64,000 nucleotides of DNA from Rostratula benghalensis (Eukaryota; Chordata; Aves; Charadriiformes; Rostratulidae), in NCBI GenBank assembly GCA_013399305.1, contig VXAI01000046.1:991340-1055339 (forward strand). The letters run 5' to 3'. Positions 24,956 to 35,440 of the stretch are shown in pieces. The first letter of the stretch is position 1; every line of letters starts with the position of its first letter. The translations under genes and the position numbers were made by a program. A model generated the notes under the pieces. That model ran no database searches and was not told the origin of the DNA. It saw only the letters and a program-made list of their open reading frames with translations.

Positions 24956-27900
24956 GTAAGTCTTGGGGTTTCCGAATATACGTGTGTATGTGAGCATGAG
25001 TGGTAAAATCAATTTGCCTCAAGATTTTAGCACTAAAAGAATCCCACTTTCTCCTTCCATAAGATCCCGTGCAGAGTTTTATCACCTTGATTTCCTACAT
25101 CTGTACAAACTAAATACAGTTCTATTGTCCATTTCCTGACGTGAATACAATTTGGTTTATTTATGGTAGTTAAGCCCTTTTCATCTATTGATTTAAATTA
25201 CTTTAAAAAGACAAGAAAAATGCAGTATTAGGGTAAATAATGAAATACCTCTGTAGCCCTATGTAGTCTTCCCGACTTAATGAGCACACATTCAGAATTC
25301 TAGCAAAAAAGAATCTGTTTCCTGAAGGCAGATGCATATCATTCTTCACTGCTTCAATACTTCTTTCTCAAGTGTTTTTGCCATCTCTGAGTGTAATAAA
25401 ATAATTTATTTTCTGGATACAATGAAAGCACCACTTACTACAAGAGCAGATAACAGCAACAGAAATATTAATGCTTCTAATGGAAGACAGTAGTTTTCAA
25501 CAAGAACTCTGCTGTATTTTCAGCAGATATTATAGAGCAGTAATAAAAAGGAATGAGGAAAATCACATGCTTTTCAAAAGCAAGCCGGTGGAGAAAAAAC
25601 TACAAAATCTTTAATATCACTGGCTCTTTAACCTTGAATTACTTGTTAACTCACATCCACATCCTTTCTGTATATTCTTTTGAGGAGCAAATGCAGACAA
25701 GATCACTCCATCACTGATTCTTGTAAGCAAGAGAGAATTCTTGGAATCCAGATGAGGGACAAGCTCAGCCAAATTACCAGCATTGTTATTGTAGTTGTTA
25801 CAATTCTCCTTCCAAAGCCATAATTTTTGGCAGGATTAGGCAAGCAATGTGAGAACTTGCAAACAAATGAGCAAAAATTACAATAAATTTATTGCACTTC
25901 CACTTAGTTCCTTTTTGCAGCATGTGATGTTAGTGGAACTGACACACCACACATAACCAACCTATCATCCGATCATGCTTAAGAAGCAGACGACCAACTA
26001 TTCTTAAATAAAAAATACCCTCAATCTATTTAAACTTCTACTACCTGCCAAATTCTTGCTAAAACCAAGATATAACACTTGATACATTCATGACAATTTT
26101 GCTTACCTCTTACCACGCAGATTCATAATGCCTAAGAATCCGCCTCTCTTCTGGAATGGCTATCTCAAAGCTGCTGCAGGTTCCAAAAAAATGCAGTAGA
26201 ACTTAACAATTCTCTTTTATGCTATAAACTATTAATAAACAGTAATTTATTAAAGACAAGTTAAAAGTGAAGTCTGCACTAACATCAAACTTGCTGAAAT
26301 TGGCTACAAAAGAAGAGTTACAAAGAACTTAATGAGATCGTCTACAAGTTCCAGAATCTCTAACAACTAAATGGATGACACTGGTTTCACGTTTGATTAA
26401 ATCTGGTCTGCTTAAATCCTTTACAGCAATTGAAGAACTTGACCGACAAATCTTGAGTCCCCTCCACTATGATTGCACACTTAGTAACTGCTGAAACTTT
26501 AAAGATAAAGGAAATTAAGCAAATGGTTTCCACGGTTTAAGCCTGACCGAAGTCAGTATCAGTATCGGTGTTCAAGAGTTTACTGAAGAAATTGCCTTTG
26601 TTATCTATCAGCCTTTCAATCTCAGCCTTTGCGAAAGAAAGCAATGAAAAGAAAAAAACAAGACAAATAGTTCACATGCAGGACACCCTTAAGCTATTCA
26701 TGAGGCAGCACCTTCCATCCTTTATGATATTTTACAATAATTGCTGTAGGTTGCTGCGTTTTTAAGCACTTAACACAACTTCTGAAAAGCAGAAGAAGGA
26801 GCTCAACTCCAGAGTGTGAATGTTTCCAGAACACCCAACATTTATACACCACACAACTATTTGAACTTTAAACTGAAGAAAGCTAGGGTAAATATCCTCA
26901 TGAAGACTTACCATCATTTACCACCAAAGTGGCACTTGGCAACAAATGAGTCACAGTGAAAAATGTTATGTAAAAGATACAATCAGGGCTCATTTCCAAC
27001 ACTTAGGCTGTTTCACAATGAGCTGCTGGCAATTTTCAGTAAGCCCTAAGATCTTTTCTTATGATTTGCAGGGTAAGCCCCATAGCAAGTCATATTTTCT
27101 TGTCAGTTTTACCCTAGAAAACCTCCTAATCTGTTAGATACAATTTGGAATACTTCTTTCTAGAATTCCACAACTTTTCTTTATATTTGATGAAGTTGAA
27201 AATCCATTATTATTATCAAACAAGCCATCAGTTCCAAACCAAACCATTTACAAAAAAGAGTTTCTCTGACACTGTTGAAAGATGTTAATAGTTTAAAACT
27301 GTAAAAACGGCTATATTACTATATCATCAACTACAAGTGTACTTTTAATCTTTAGAGAAAATCACTAAATATATGGAAACAAAGACACACAACAATTTTA
27401 AGTAAAGACTAGTTCTTAATGCCAGGCTGGTTCTCCCACCACCACCGTTTTCTCAATCAGTAAAGTGTAAGCAAGTGCAAGTAATGGAACTGTCTGACCA
27501 CCAGGACTGAAATTACTTAAAATTTAAAAGAATTAAATTAAAAGTATGCTTCAGCTTTACATCCTTAAGTGCATTGGCATTCTGACATTAAATCAATCAC
27601 TACTTCAGTCTTGCTGAAGTATCCAAATACAAAGCATGTCACCTACTCTCATTCTATGTTCAGTTTAAAATTTGTCTAAATTCAGTCAGGACTATGTAAG
27701 AGTCCTAATTACAAGGCTGTGGATTAACAGATAATTTTCCAAGACCTGTCCTCTCAATTAGGAGAATGACTTAATGTCTTAATTCTTTTGCTTGGTTCAC
27801 CAAGCATCAATGAGTGTTAATCTTTGCTTTCAATGGCCATTCCCAAGTATCACCATTTTTGTCAAAAAGCAGGATGTTTGACTTTTTACTGGCTGATAGT

Positions 27901-28364
27901 ATTTTTCTTTATGGACATGTAATTAGGCATTTAAGCTAGGTTTTACTATTTTACAATCTATCATATAATCACATAGGTTATAAATAACTGGTGTGTTATA
28001 TATAACTGACAACTCAAAGACAATGTAATCACTACTAGTAGGGGTAATTACAAAAAAGACTTTCTTTTAATATTTCTTCAAATTTTCTTGTTATTTCACA
28101 CTGATTTCACAGTGCTTGTGACAGTTACAGTGTGAGGTCCTTCTTCTCTGTTCGAAAATTCTGCCTGACAGTCTTAAAATTCCCAGACCTTTGTAGGATG
28201 GGTCCAGATGAGTTTTTGCCAAGGTCCCTCCTGCTCAAGAAGACAGGGTAAGCTGTGAGGTACTGGGAATCATTGTACCCGTCAGACTATGAAGAGAGCA
28301 TGCTAGAAAAGAGATTCCATAATCCCATGTGAAAGCTGAATAAACTGCCCAAAATGCACACTAA
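24956..28364. other. AT-rich non-coding DNA with one candidate minus-strand exon
   Basis: Apart from the 60-nt splice-bounded segment at 26114-26173 (listed separately), nothing is recognisable. Open frames at 26568-26765 and 26946-27137 (+) have no recognised motifs. Confidence 0.5.
26114..26173 (-). CDS. Candidate 60-nt internal exon, minus strand (unidentified)
   Basis: Read on the minus strand, the acceptor GCATTTTTTTGGAACCTGCAG precedes 60 nt that end GAATCTGCGTG|GTAAGA. The open frame, with a 1-nt split codon at the start and 2 nt at the end, reads S-F-E-I-A-I-P-E-E-R-R-I-L-R-H-Y-E-S-A. It preserves phase with the candidate segments on both sides. A second GTAAGC donor lies seven bases downstream, but using it would include an in-frame TAA. 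The segment is short, so chance is a real alternative. Confidence 0.25.
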
Positions 28365-28448
28365 CATGAAGCAGAGCCAGACGTTTCCACTACTCTGTGC
28401 TCTGTCCATGAAGCAGAGCCAAGAGTTTCCACCACTCTGTGCTCTGTA
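28365..28448 (+). repeat. Tandem duplication of a 42-bp unit
   Basis: Two adjacent 42-bp copies, each beginning CATGAAGCAGAGCCA and ending CTCTGTGCTCTGT plus one base, differ at a few positions. The unit length is a multiple of three, so a minus-strand open frame (28361-28582) repeats a 14-residue block. That frame has no other sign of being a gene. Confidence 0.9.
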
Positions 28449-30325
28449 ATGTAAGACCAAACAGATATTAAAGCACAGTTACCAGGACAGGAGGAAAAGT
28501 AATTCTCTGCTCCTCCACTACACAGAGCAGGATCAATGACCAGGAAATTCAAGGCATTTAGGCAAGGAGCACAGACTTGCAAAATGTAGGACTGGGAAAC
28601 TTTATAAAGACCACAGAATCTGGGCTATTATGTACTTACCATATTACTTTTAAAATATTTTGTTTCTGAAGAATTTAACACAGATTGCAACCACCATTTA
28701 ATACAAAGCTGTAAAAAAGCCACTATGTGATATTTCCTACTATCTATTTGTTAAAATTCCCTATGCACAGATTAGAATTCAAAGAAATCAGGACATAAGT
28801 CTGTTTGCCCATATGTGAAGATTAGTTTCCAAAAGAATGATTTCTATTATTCTGGATACAATGCATAGAGTCTCAGTATAAAGAGAAGTCATATCGTAGA
28901 CAGTTTTAGAAACCTGATGCTAGAATTAAGAAAGAGCCCAAATATTCTACTTTCTACCCTGGAGCGAAATTAGCAGCACTTTGAAGTTTTGACACAAAAT
29001 CTTCAAAGTCTGCCTAACATTAACAAAGAGTTTGGGTTTACGTATGCTGTTTAAAAGGCACTATGAAATCTGGAGGCCTGAATAAACTATCATGGTTTAG
29101 GATCCAGCCCTTCCATCCCCTCCCTACAGTCCTGTGTGGCTCCAGACCTCCCTGGCAGACTTCCCTTCCTCCTAGCTTTGGCCACAGGATACACCGCAGA
29201 ATTTCGAGCCAGAGGCAGGGTTTCAGGATGCCAGGGTTCAGCATGAGGTCTCATCAACCTTTCCCCGTTCTGTTTCCCCATTCTTTTGTTCTCCAGTGCT
29301 ATGCAGAACACCACAGATTAGAGCTACTGTGGTACCTGATCTAACCACCAACAAGGACAGCAGATAAAACTGCTCCTAGAAAAGCAAACACTCCTGTGCA
29401 ATTCCTGTCAACCACCGCCTTGGCCCGCAGTGACATTTCATCAGGCTGCATTTATGACATACCCAGCCTCTACCAGCATGAAAGAACAAAGCCTAATGTC
29501 ATATTGAAAATTCCAGGCCTCACATCCTGTTCAGTTTCAAACTCATCAATTCGGCTGTACAAATAAAAGGAAGATACTACTGCTGCATTTCTGCTATATA
29601 AGTACTCCAGGCTTGCCTCTCCAATACTTCGCATTTTGCTTGGACATGGGCACAAGGGAAAAGTGGGCCTAAAACACTTAAATTCTGATATGTTGCTATT
29701 TAAAGCTTATTTTCCACTGCTGTGTGAAAACTCTATGCTCATCTCAGTACCTGGGCAATAAACACTGTGATGAGGAAAACAGTTATAACTGCATTTTACC
29801 AGACAAGCTTTTAAAATAAGCTGTAAGCAGTAAATAATTGTAAGATGGACTTTTTGTGTATTTATTGTATTGGGTAAATAAATAAAAGTTTCCTGGACGT
29901 GGTTAAAGGTTTTTATGTTTGTGGGATATTTGCCAGTCTTTGTTCTAAACTTAAAGCAAGTGAAAGCAAGTATACTGTTGTATTTCACAGAACATCTATT
30001 CTGTTACCGCATGGCAAAACCACTGAGCATACTAATACCTCCCCTAATTCGTTGTAGGGTATCTCCTTAAACTTGGTAGTAAAGTACAATCAATTCTAAA
30101 TGTGATTCTTGATGTCCCCAGTCCCAGACACTGGCCAAGTTCAGAAGCCAAGCTTTCTCAAAAAGAATGGTTTCAACTTCAGCACTAACAGGGCTGAAAT
30201 TATTGTAGAAAAAAGTGTATTTCCTTTTTCCTTCAAACACCCACTGTCTTCTATGCTATTCAGCCCAAGGTTATAGAAAACTCTACATTCTAAGTTTGGT
30301 GATCCAAGTCCTTCAGTCTTTACTT
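28449..30325. other. Non-coding DNA with one candidate minus-strand exon
   Basis: Contains the candidate segment 29474-29638. The mutually overlapping frames at 29038-29344 on both strands are shadows with no recognised product. Confidence 0.45.
29474..29638 (-). CDS. Candidate internal exon, minus strand (unidentified)
   Basis: On the minus strand a pyrimidine-rich acceptor (CCACTTTTCCCTTGTGCCCA...CCAAG) leads into 165 nt that are open in one frame, with a 1-nt split codon at entry and 2 nt at exit. The frame gives K-M-R-S-I-G-E-A-S-L-E-Y-L-Y-S-R, then S-R-I-D-E-F-E-T-E-Q-D, then an N-M-T glycosylation-type sequon. The donor CTG|GTAGAG is weak, which is the main argument against it. Phases fit 33639-33838 before it and 26114-26173 after it. 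Confidence 0.25.
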
Positions 30326-30372
30326 AGGCAAAACTCCTGTTGAAGTCAGTGAAGTCAGTGGGAGTTTTGCCT
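30326..30372. repeat. Short inverted repeat in a probable ancient amniote repeat
   Basis: AGGCAAAACTCC (30326-30337) and GGAGTTTTGCCT (30361-30372) are exact inverted copies around a loop containing two tandem GAAGTCAGT units (30342-30350 and 30351-30359). The wording 'AAACTCC...GAAGTCAGTGGGAGTTTTGCCT' resembles an interspersed repeat common in turtle, crocodile and bird genomes. I cannot name the family with certainty. Confidence 0.5.
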
Positions 30373-31014
30373 GGGTAAGAACTCCCAGGTTTGGCTCAGA
30401 GCACACGTGGCTCTGTAAACTAAGGAGAACGTGAGGGAAAGTCATTGCTCCATCTAAGTAGCTCATGTTTCCAGCCACAAAAATCACAAATTACAATATA
30501 AAAATGAGCATCTTGATAATTTCATATTACTTACATGATGTTGTAGAATGCATAGGACAAAAGGAATAGATAAAGGCTTGTACAAGCATTGATAGAGTTA
30601 AGTGACCACACTAATTCTGGGTGCAGTTCTAACAACCATGGAAAAATAACCTGGGACTTAAATAAAGACTCCTGCAAAAAAGGCTGGCAATGATTACCTG
30701 AACATGCAACACTGCTCAGAGCTGAGCATCTCATGGGTGGGAAGCTCTGCTTAAAGCCGTGTACCTCATCTTACCTGTGTAACCCACAGGATACTGTTCT
30801 TCAGCGTGTCTCAGCCCCACTCACAAACTGAGGAGAATATCTGAATACAGGAAGATCTAGGTTCTGAAAAATGCTTTATAGACAAAAAAAAAAACCACAA
30901 CCAAAACCAACCACTCTGTTACTTAACAGGTAGAGTATCACTGTCGTGACATGTCCACTCTGGGTCTTCAGGGCATCTGAGCACTCTTGCTCTTGCCTGC
31001 ATAGGTATATTCTC
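30373..31014. other. Non-coding DNA
   Basis: Includes a minus-strand splice-bounded open segment (30535-30671) with a good acceptor (CCTTTTTTGCAG) and donor (CATCAT|GTAAGT) encoding about 45 hydrophobic residues. It starts in phase 0 and ends in phase 2, the same as 33639-33838, so it would be an alternative to that segment. It also contains an A/C-rich tract at 30883-30912. Confidence 0.35.
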
Positions 31015-31040
31015 TCTCACACGTACGTGCACGTGTGAGA
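31015..31040. repeat. 10-bp palindrome with alternating purine-pyrimidine core
   Basis: TCTCACACGT (31015-31024) and ACGTGTGAGA (31031-31040) are exact inverted copies separated by ACGTGC. Bases 31019-31037 alternate purine and pyrimidine throughout, a Z-DNA-prone pattern, and include CACGTG at 31030-31035. It lies about 20 bp from the end of the CR1 copy at 31061. Confidence 0.7.
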
Positions 31041-31060
31041 TCACATGTACTGTGCGGATA

Positions 31061-31335
31061 CACAGAATCACAGAATATAAGGGATTGGAAGGGACCTTGA
31101 AAGACCATCTAGTCCAATCCCCCTGCCACACAGGTCACACAGGAATGCATCCAGGCGGGTCTTGAATGTCTCCAGAGAAGGAAACTCCACAACCTCTCTG
31201 GGCAGACTGTTCCAGTGCTACGTCACCCTCACCATGAAGAAGTTTTTCCTCATATTTAAGTGGAACCTCCTATGTTCCAGCTTGCACCTATTGTCCCTTG
31301 CCATTTTGGACAGCCCTAAACACCATCACTATTGT
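31061..31335 (-). mobile_element. CR1 LINE 3' end, antisense
   Basis: The plus strand starts with the reverse complement of the CR1 tail (CACAGAATCACAGAATATAAGG, GGAAGGGACCTTGAAAGACC, ATCTAGTCCAATCCCCCTGCC). It continues through GTCTCCAGAGAAGGAAACTC, TCTCTGGGCAGACTGTTCC and AAGAAGTTTTTCCTCATATT. The element is therefore in minus orientation with a 5' truncation near 31335. Confidence 0.95.
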
Positions 31336-31943
31336 GAGGAAACTTTGTGGAGTCTTTAATAAAGGTTTAAGAGTGAAGACTGGTTCAAACTGAAGCAATT
31401 AAAAACTTTACAATGAAGGATAAATTTGATTAAACCAATTTTAGCCAACCTTCAACATTCCACAGAACTACAATTTTAGTATCATGCTTCGTTCTTAGCT
31501 TCCTTCTGCATGTTTTCCTTCGCTCCACTTTTAGCTTCTTTTAAGTTTAGATTCCAATTCATAAATTGGTTTCCAACCTTCATAAAACTCAACTTTTGAT
31601 AAAAATAAATAACTGAACGTTTTTGCTCACCCTGAGCATGAGACCTTGGTAAGAACACATGACACATTGCAATCTTAAGTTGTGCCTTTTGTGTCCTACT
31701 TTTCTGCTCTACCAGTCTGCACATGTAAACCAGTCTGGATCTGCCACCCAAAATTAACTAACACAGACATCTAGAGCTCTCCCTCGCTCATTGAATGTAG
31801 ATTTAAGGATTCAGGCTCCACCCACAAAGCAGAATTTAAAAAGTAACAGGGAACAGATACAATTCTTTTGCATTCTTATTTTCCATCTCCCCTTAGTACT
31901 CTCTGTTCTGTGCCTGTAAGAAACCAAGACAAAGCATTCTCAC
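31336..31943. other. AT-rich non-coding DNA
   Basis: A minus-strand open frame (31482-31751) is lysine/glutamate-rich at its end and has no recognised domain or good splice borders. Nothing else is seen. Confidence 0.5.
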
Positions 31944-32121
31944 CTGTCTATCAACCACACACAGTATTTTTCAAAAGATTTATGTAGGCTGCAATACTCA
32001 GAACACATCGTCTTTGGAGAAATTAAGTGGCTTGCTACCTCATGGAAAGTCCTCAATTCAAACATAAATCGCAAGAAGTGGGAACTTCGAGAAGTTTTAA
32101 AAACAACTTTTCCCGTATTCA
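31944..32121 (-). CDS. Alternative candidate exon, minus strand (unidentified)
   Basis: A good donor (GACAG|GTGAGA) and a moderate acceptor (ACTTTATTTTGAAATTTAG) bound 178 nt. One frame is open, with a 2-nt entry and 2-nt exit, and includes H-F-L-R-F-M-F-E-L-R-T-F-H-E-V and a cluster of Cys (C-S-E-Y-C). In phase it can follow 32942-33028 but cannot directly follow exon 1 or 33639-33838. It is either part of a different splice form or a chance open segment. Confidence 0.15.
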
Positions 32122-32336
32122 CTAAATTTCAAAATAAAGTTTAAACCTTGGAATGAACTGATAGAACTGGATGAACTACACAAATACTTCAATTGTCCCA
32201 TCTCCCACAGAACTGTATGCAGTCTTACTCTACTTGAGTAATTTTTAAATTACCGTTTTAAAATAGTTATGTCATGTTTAAGGTCTAAAAAGCCTAAATA
32301 ACCCTTTTATTTTTTTATTCTTTTCTTCCCCCATAG

Positions 32337-32451
32337 CAAGCATTTTCCACTGGGTTGGGAAGAGCACCTTGGGAGACAATCATACAGGACAGAAGTTGTT
32401 GCTGGACCTCAGCAGAAGAAGCCCGTGGAAGACCAGGAGGATTTGCTACAG
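32337..32451 (+). CDS. Splice-bounded candidate exon, plus strand
   Basis: Splice signals are excellent on both sides: a long pyrimidine tract TTCTTTTCTTCCCCCATAG before 32337 and ACAG|GTAAGG after 32451. All three frames of the 115 nt are open, so the coding frame cannot be chosen from the sequence. The second frame reads K-H-F-P-L-G-W-E-E-H-L-G-R. The third frame is the one that links 24859-24955 to 36976-37115 in phase. It may be coding or an exon of a non-coding RNA. Confidence 0.3.
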
Positions 32452-32716
32452 GTAAGGGGCCATGCCAGCCTGCATTCCAAATGTCAAAAACTTGCATTAA
32501 TAGAAGACTTGCCTGCACCAAAATCCTATGTCTTATGAGCAGTCAGTGAACATTCTTGCCCTCCAAAAACACAGGGCACAAGGCTACCATCTCATTGCCT
32601 TCACTTCCCACGCTATTCCCACTACACATCTTCCTTGCAGGAGGGGAGAAACTCCAGCTTTCTCATCCAAATCAAATTATTCTATGAAAATCTAAGTTAA
32701 TTTTACTTAAGGAGAA

Positions 32717-32737
32717 GGGAGGGGGGGAGGGGGAGGG
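32717..32737 (+). promoter_or_regulatory. G-quadruplex-prone G-run
   Basis: GGGA, a run of seven G, A, five G, A and GGG within 21 bases give four G-runs of at least three separated by single A loops. This is a canonical G-quadruplex pattern on the plus strand. There is no promoter context. It lies about 80 bp before a poly-A run. Confidence 0.6.
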
Positions 32738-32818
32738 AATTAGATGTGACAGGATGCAAAACAGTATTTCCAGAGAAGTTCAGATCTGTTATACAGGCAT
32801 AGATTCTCATTTCCTCAC

Positions 32819-32838
32819 AAAAAAAAAAAAAAAAAAAA
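32819..32838 (+). repeat. Poly-A tract
   Basis: A run of 20 A with no recognisable retroposon body upstream. Confidence 0.9.
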
Positions 32839-32941
32839 GGTTGTTCATAAAGTTATTCTCAGTAAAAAGAAATATGCTTGCTTTGTACCCTCAATATTTT
32901 CAAGTAACAACAACGGAAGGGAATCTCTCGCCCAGGTTTAC

Positions 32942-33028
32942 CTGAAAGAAGCTCACAAACACATTGCCTTTCCATTTGGGAAGGAAGCCATGTGTAGTCA
33001 TCTGTTACGATGTCACTGCAGCACTTGC
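32942..33028 (-). CDS. Alternative candidate exon, minus strand (unidentified)
   Basis: On the minus strand TATCATTTTTTTTTAG precedes 87 nt that end TTTCAG|GTAAAC. The open frame (2-nt entry, 1-nt exit) is cysteine-rich: K-C-C-S-D-I-V-T-D-D-Y-T-W-L-P and M-E-R-Q-C-V-C-E-L-L. The length keeps frame (87 = 3 x 29). The acceptor sits seven bases from the 3' end of a CR1 fragment, so the splice site may have been created by CR1 insertion. It does not fit the phase of 33639-33838. Confidence 0.18.
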
Positions 33029-33035
33029 CTAAAAA

Positions 33036-33115
33036 AAAATGATAGAATGATTTGGTTTGGAACAGACCTTGAAGGCCATGTAGTTCCAACTCCCAGTATG
33101 CCCAAAACATGGGCA
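33036..33115 (-). mobile_element. CR1 LINE 3' tail fragment, antisense
   Basis: AATGATAGAATGATTTGGTT, GGAACAGACCTTGAAGGCCA and TAGTTCCAACTCCCAGTATG read as the antisense of a CR1 tail. Homology fades after about 33115, so this is a short, diverged copy. Confidence 0.8.
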
Positions 33116-33638
33116 AAAATAGGGAATTTGTGAAGTCAGATGGTCCTGCAAATGGAGTGGCACATGGAGTTACCATACACAAAACCAGTGAGGATGGATT
33201 TCATTTGGGAGATTAAGATGGGGAGAAGGTATCAACTTGTCTCACTTTACACAGAGAGGGGGGTTAAACCTCTGTGGCAAGTTCCTTCTTTTATTTCTGG
33301 CAAGAGTGCTGCTCTCTGCTGTGGTAGGCATTCCCACCAGTTATGTCTTCCACCTGTTTTAAAACCAGTAGAGGAGCTGAACCCTCCACATTGTTGAAGC
33401 AGACCAGTGCTTTTCAGAAGGGACAAAGGTTACAGCAAGAGGAAACAAGTCAGAGGACAAATAAATATTACTACTTTAGCCTTCTACATAGCTGGAAACC
33501 ACTAACCCTTCAGATGAAAAATAGATGGTGTGCTACCAGGTTACCATGATAGATCTTAGAAAGACACAGACAGTTTTATGGCCTTTTAAGTGTTCTTCGC
33601 TGCAAGGGAAACTTGAAAGTAATAAAGCATTTTCTTAC
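33116..33638. other. Non-coding DNA
   Basis: Bases 33290-33400 vaguely resemble more antisense LINE sequence (CATTCCCACCAGTTATG...), but too weakly to call. Open frames on the plus strand here are unsupported. Confidence 0.4.
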
Positions 33639-33838
33639 AACTGAAGCCTGACCGCATTTGCTGCCAATTTAACAGTAACTGGCTTCAAGTATGTGGAGTC
33701 AGACAGTTTCAGCTTCACCACAACAGGGAAACCAACTCTACAGCCTGGCACAAGCACTCTCTGGACATCTGCCACGATTGTGCATTGAGCTAAGCTCCAG
33801 ACAGACTGTAAAGGCTGAACTTGAAAGCCATTTGTATT
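33639..33838 (-). CDS. Candidate exon 2 of the CpG-island gene (unidentified)
   Basis: A 200-nt minus-strand segment between the acceptor TTTATTTGTGTATGTTAAG and a GTAAGA donor has one open frame entering in phase 0, matching the phase at which exon 1 (47819-47890) ends, and leaving in phase 2. Codons are rich in G at position 1, as in real coding DNA. The peptide alternates hydrophobic and polar residues like an extracellular beta-sheet domain: C-T-I-V-A-D-V-Q-R-V-L-V-P-G-C and P-V-V-V-K-L-K-L-S-D-S-T-Y. It contains two Cys and no obvious membrane span. If unspliced the frame stops immediately after the donor (TTG TAA). I recognise no family. Confidence 0.35.
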
Positions 33839-35338
33839 CTTAACATACACAAATAAATTTATAGCTGCACAAAAACTGTCATGCTTCAGGGATTAACCTC
33901 TAATAAACTCTCTTGCTATGTTAACAAAGACACTTAAAATCTGCATCTCCAAGTTACACAGGACTCAGGTTAATGACAGCAATTTAAAAAGAAATTTTAG
34001 GGCCTTATTATATCTAATAAGGGATTAGTGACACCAGCAATTTTTAAGAATGTGGACACTTTGGTGCTGCCCTGTGGCTCGGGACTCCTTCATTTTACCT
34101 CAGGATTCCCAGATGGTGGTAAGTTTGACAAATTGAATGGAACGTTACAGAAGTGAGTGGCACGTAGGACTTGAAAATGGAAATAATTTTCAGAATGTCG
34201 GAACATACAGCTTTCATTCCACCACCTAACAATTTAGCATTATCCCTGTTTAACAGATGAGGAGAGTGAGGTTAACCAGGTAAAGCAATCTGCCTTCAGA
34301 CTGCAGTCGTTGTCACAAAGCAGAGTTTGCCAAGGAAGAACATCTATGCCTGAGCAGTATTCACATGACACTAAAACAGCTACAGACGTGACCAGAAATT
34401 TCCTACCTCTTAAGTCAAGCAAAGGCAACACAAGACTAGTCAATGGGAATTTTTAAGATCCCAGCGGTTTCAAACACGTGGACAACTTCAGTAACTTACC
34501 TATACCTATACATTTGTGACAGGCGGTGCAGTTTTTGATACCAGGAGATTATGTAGAAGAAAGGGATCCCACCAGCACTCCCAGTCAGAAAAAGCAGACA
34601 GTATATGCCCATCTTACCTCTCTTAGAGAATCCATATAGAAATTATCTGTTCTGAATGTCACACTTCAGAAAAGCTTTATTTGAAATATCTGACTAACTA
34701 GACAATAGAGGATCCATATGGGGAATACCCCTTAAGTCAGGGTTGGCCTGTTCCATCAAAAGTGAAGCAGCTACAGAAATTAATGTATTACTAGGAAGAA
34801 ACTAAAGCTGGCAAAAAAATTTGGATGACATTCCACATCATAAAAAAAAAAAAAAGAGCACCAAGACATTGCCTTTTTTCTTAGTTGCTACTGTAGAACT
34901 GTTTCCAAAATTACTCAAATTTTTGAAAAAGGAAATGTAAAAGGCCTTACAGGGATGTTCATGGCTGTACGTATTTCCTGGGAAATTGTTAAATTTTCAG
35001 ACTGTCCAAGTTCTGTAGGTTTAGTTCCAAACAAAAGGCATATTCCTAAATTTAACTACTTTTCTCAGAACCTTCAAGGACAGGAGACAAAAAAAAAAAA
35101 GGAACAAAGACAGAAACTTTCAGGTTTAGAAGAAAGATCATTAAGATAAGGTGACCTGCAATAAAAAGTTGGACATGCTTACTCTCAAGGACAATTCTAA
35201 TCTTATATTCCAGTATGACTATCGATGCTTCTATCTTTTGTCTAGACAAAGCCTGAGCAGTGAAAGTTGAAAAAGTTCAATGTATACCTAGTAGAAACCA
35301 TCCACAGGGCAGATGTGAAAGAGGAAAATAAAACCAAA
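33839..35338. other. AT-rich non-coding DNA
   Basis: Holds a 38-codon minus-strand ORF (34496-34612, start M-G-I-Y-C-L-L-F-L) whose last codons coincide with a GTAAGT donor. It is hydrophobic with a basic tail but too short to call. Nothing else was recognised. Confidence 0.45.
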
Positions 35339-35406
35339 ACCCAGGAAAAACCCAGCCACCTGACTACTACTGCTTTAGTAGTCGGGTGGCTGGGTTTTTC
35401 TTGGGT
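35339..35406 (+). ncRNA. Near-perfect 31-bp hairpin (candidate small-RNA precursor)
   Basis: Bases 35339-35369 pair with 35376-35406 around a 6-nt loop (CTGCTT). In plus-strand RNA all 31 pairs form: 29 Watson-Crick and two G-U (35344/35401 and 35361/35384). In minus-strand RNA those two become mismatches. Size fits a pre-miRNA or endo-siRNA hairpin, but vertebrate miRNA precursors usually carry bulges. A recent inverted duplication or a tiny fold-back element is equally possible. A second, weaker hairpin follows at 35413-35440 (CACTGTT...AACAGTG). Confidence 0.45.
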
Positions 35407-35440
35407 GCTAGTCACTGTTGATGTGATTTCACAAACAGTG

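Noticed and set aside
30535..30671. Minus-strand open segment with very good splice borders as exon 2 of the CpG-island gene
   Set aside because: It would place a membrane-like helix directly after the signal peptide and has the same phase as 33639-33838, which gives a more sensible ectodomain. Kept only as an alternative in the region note.
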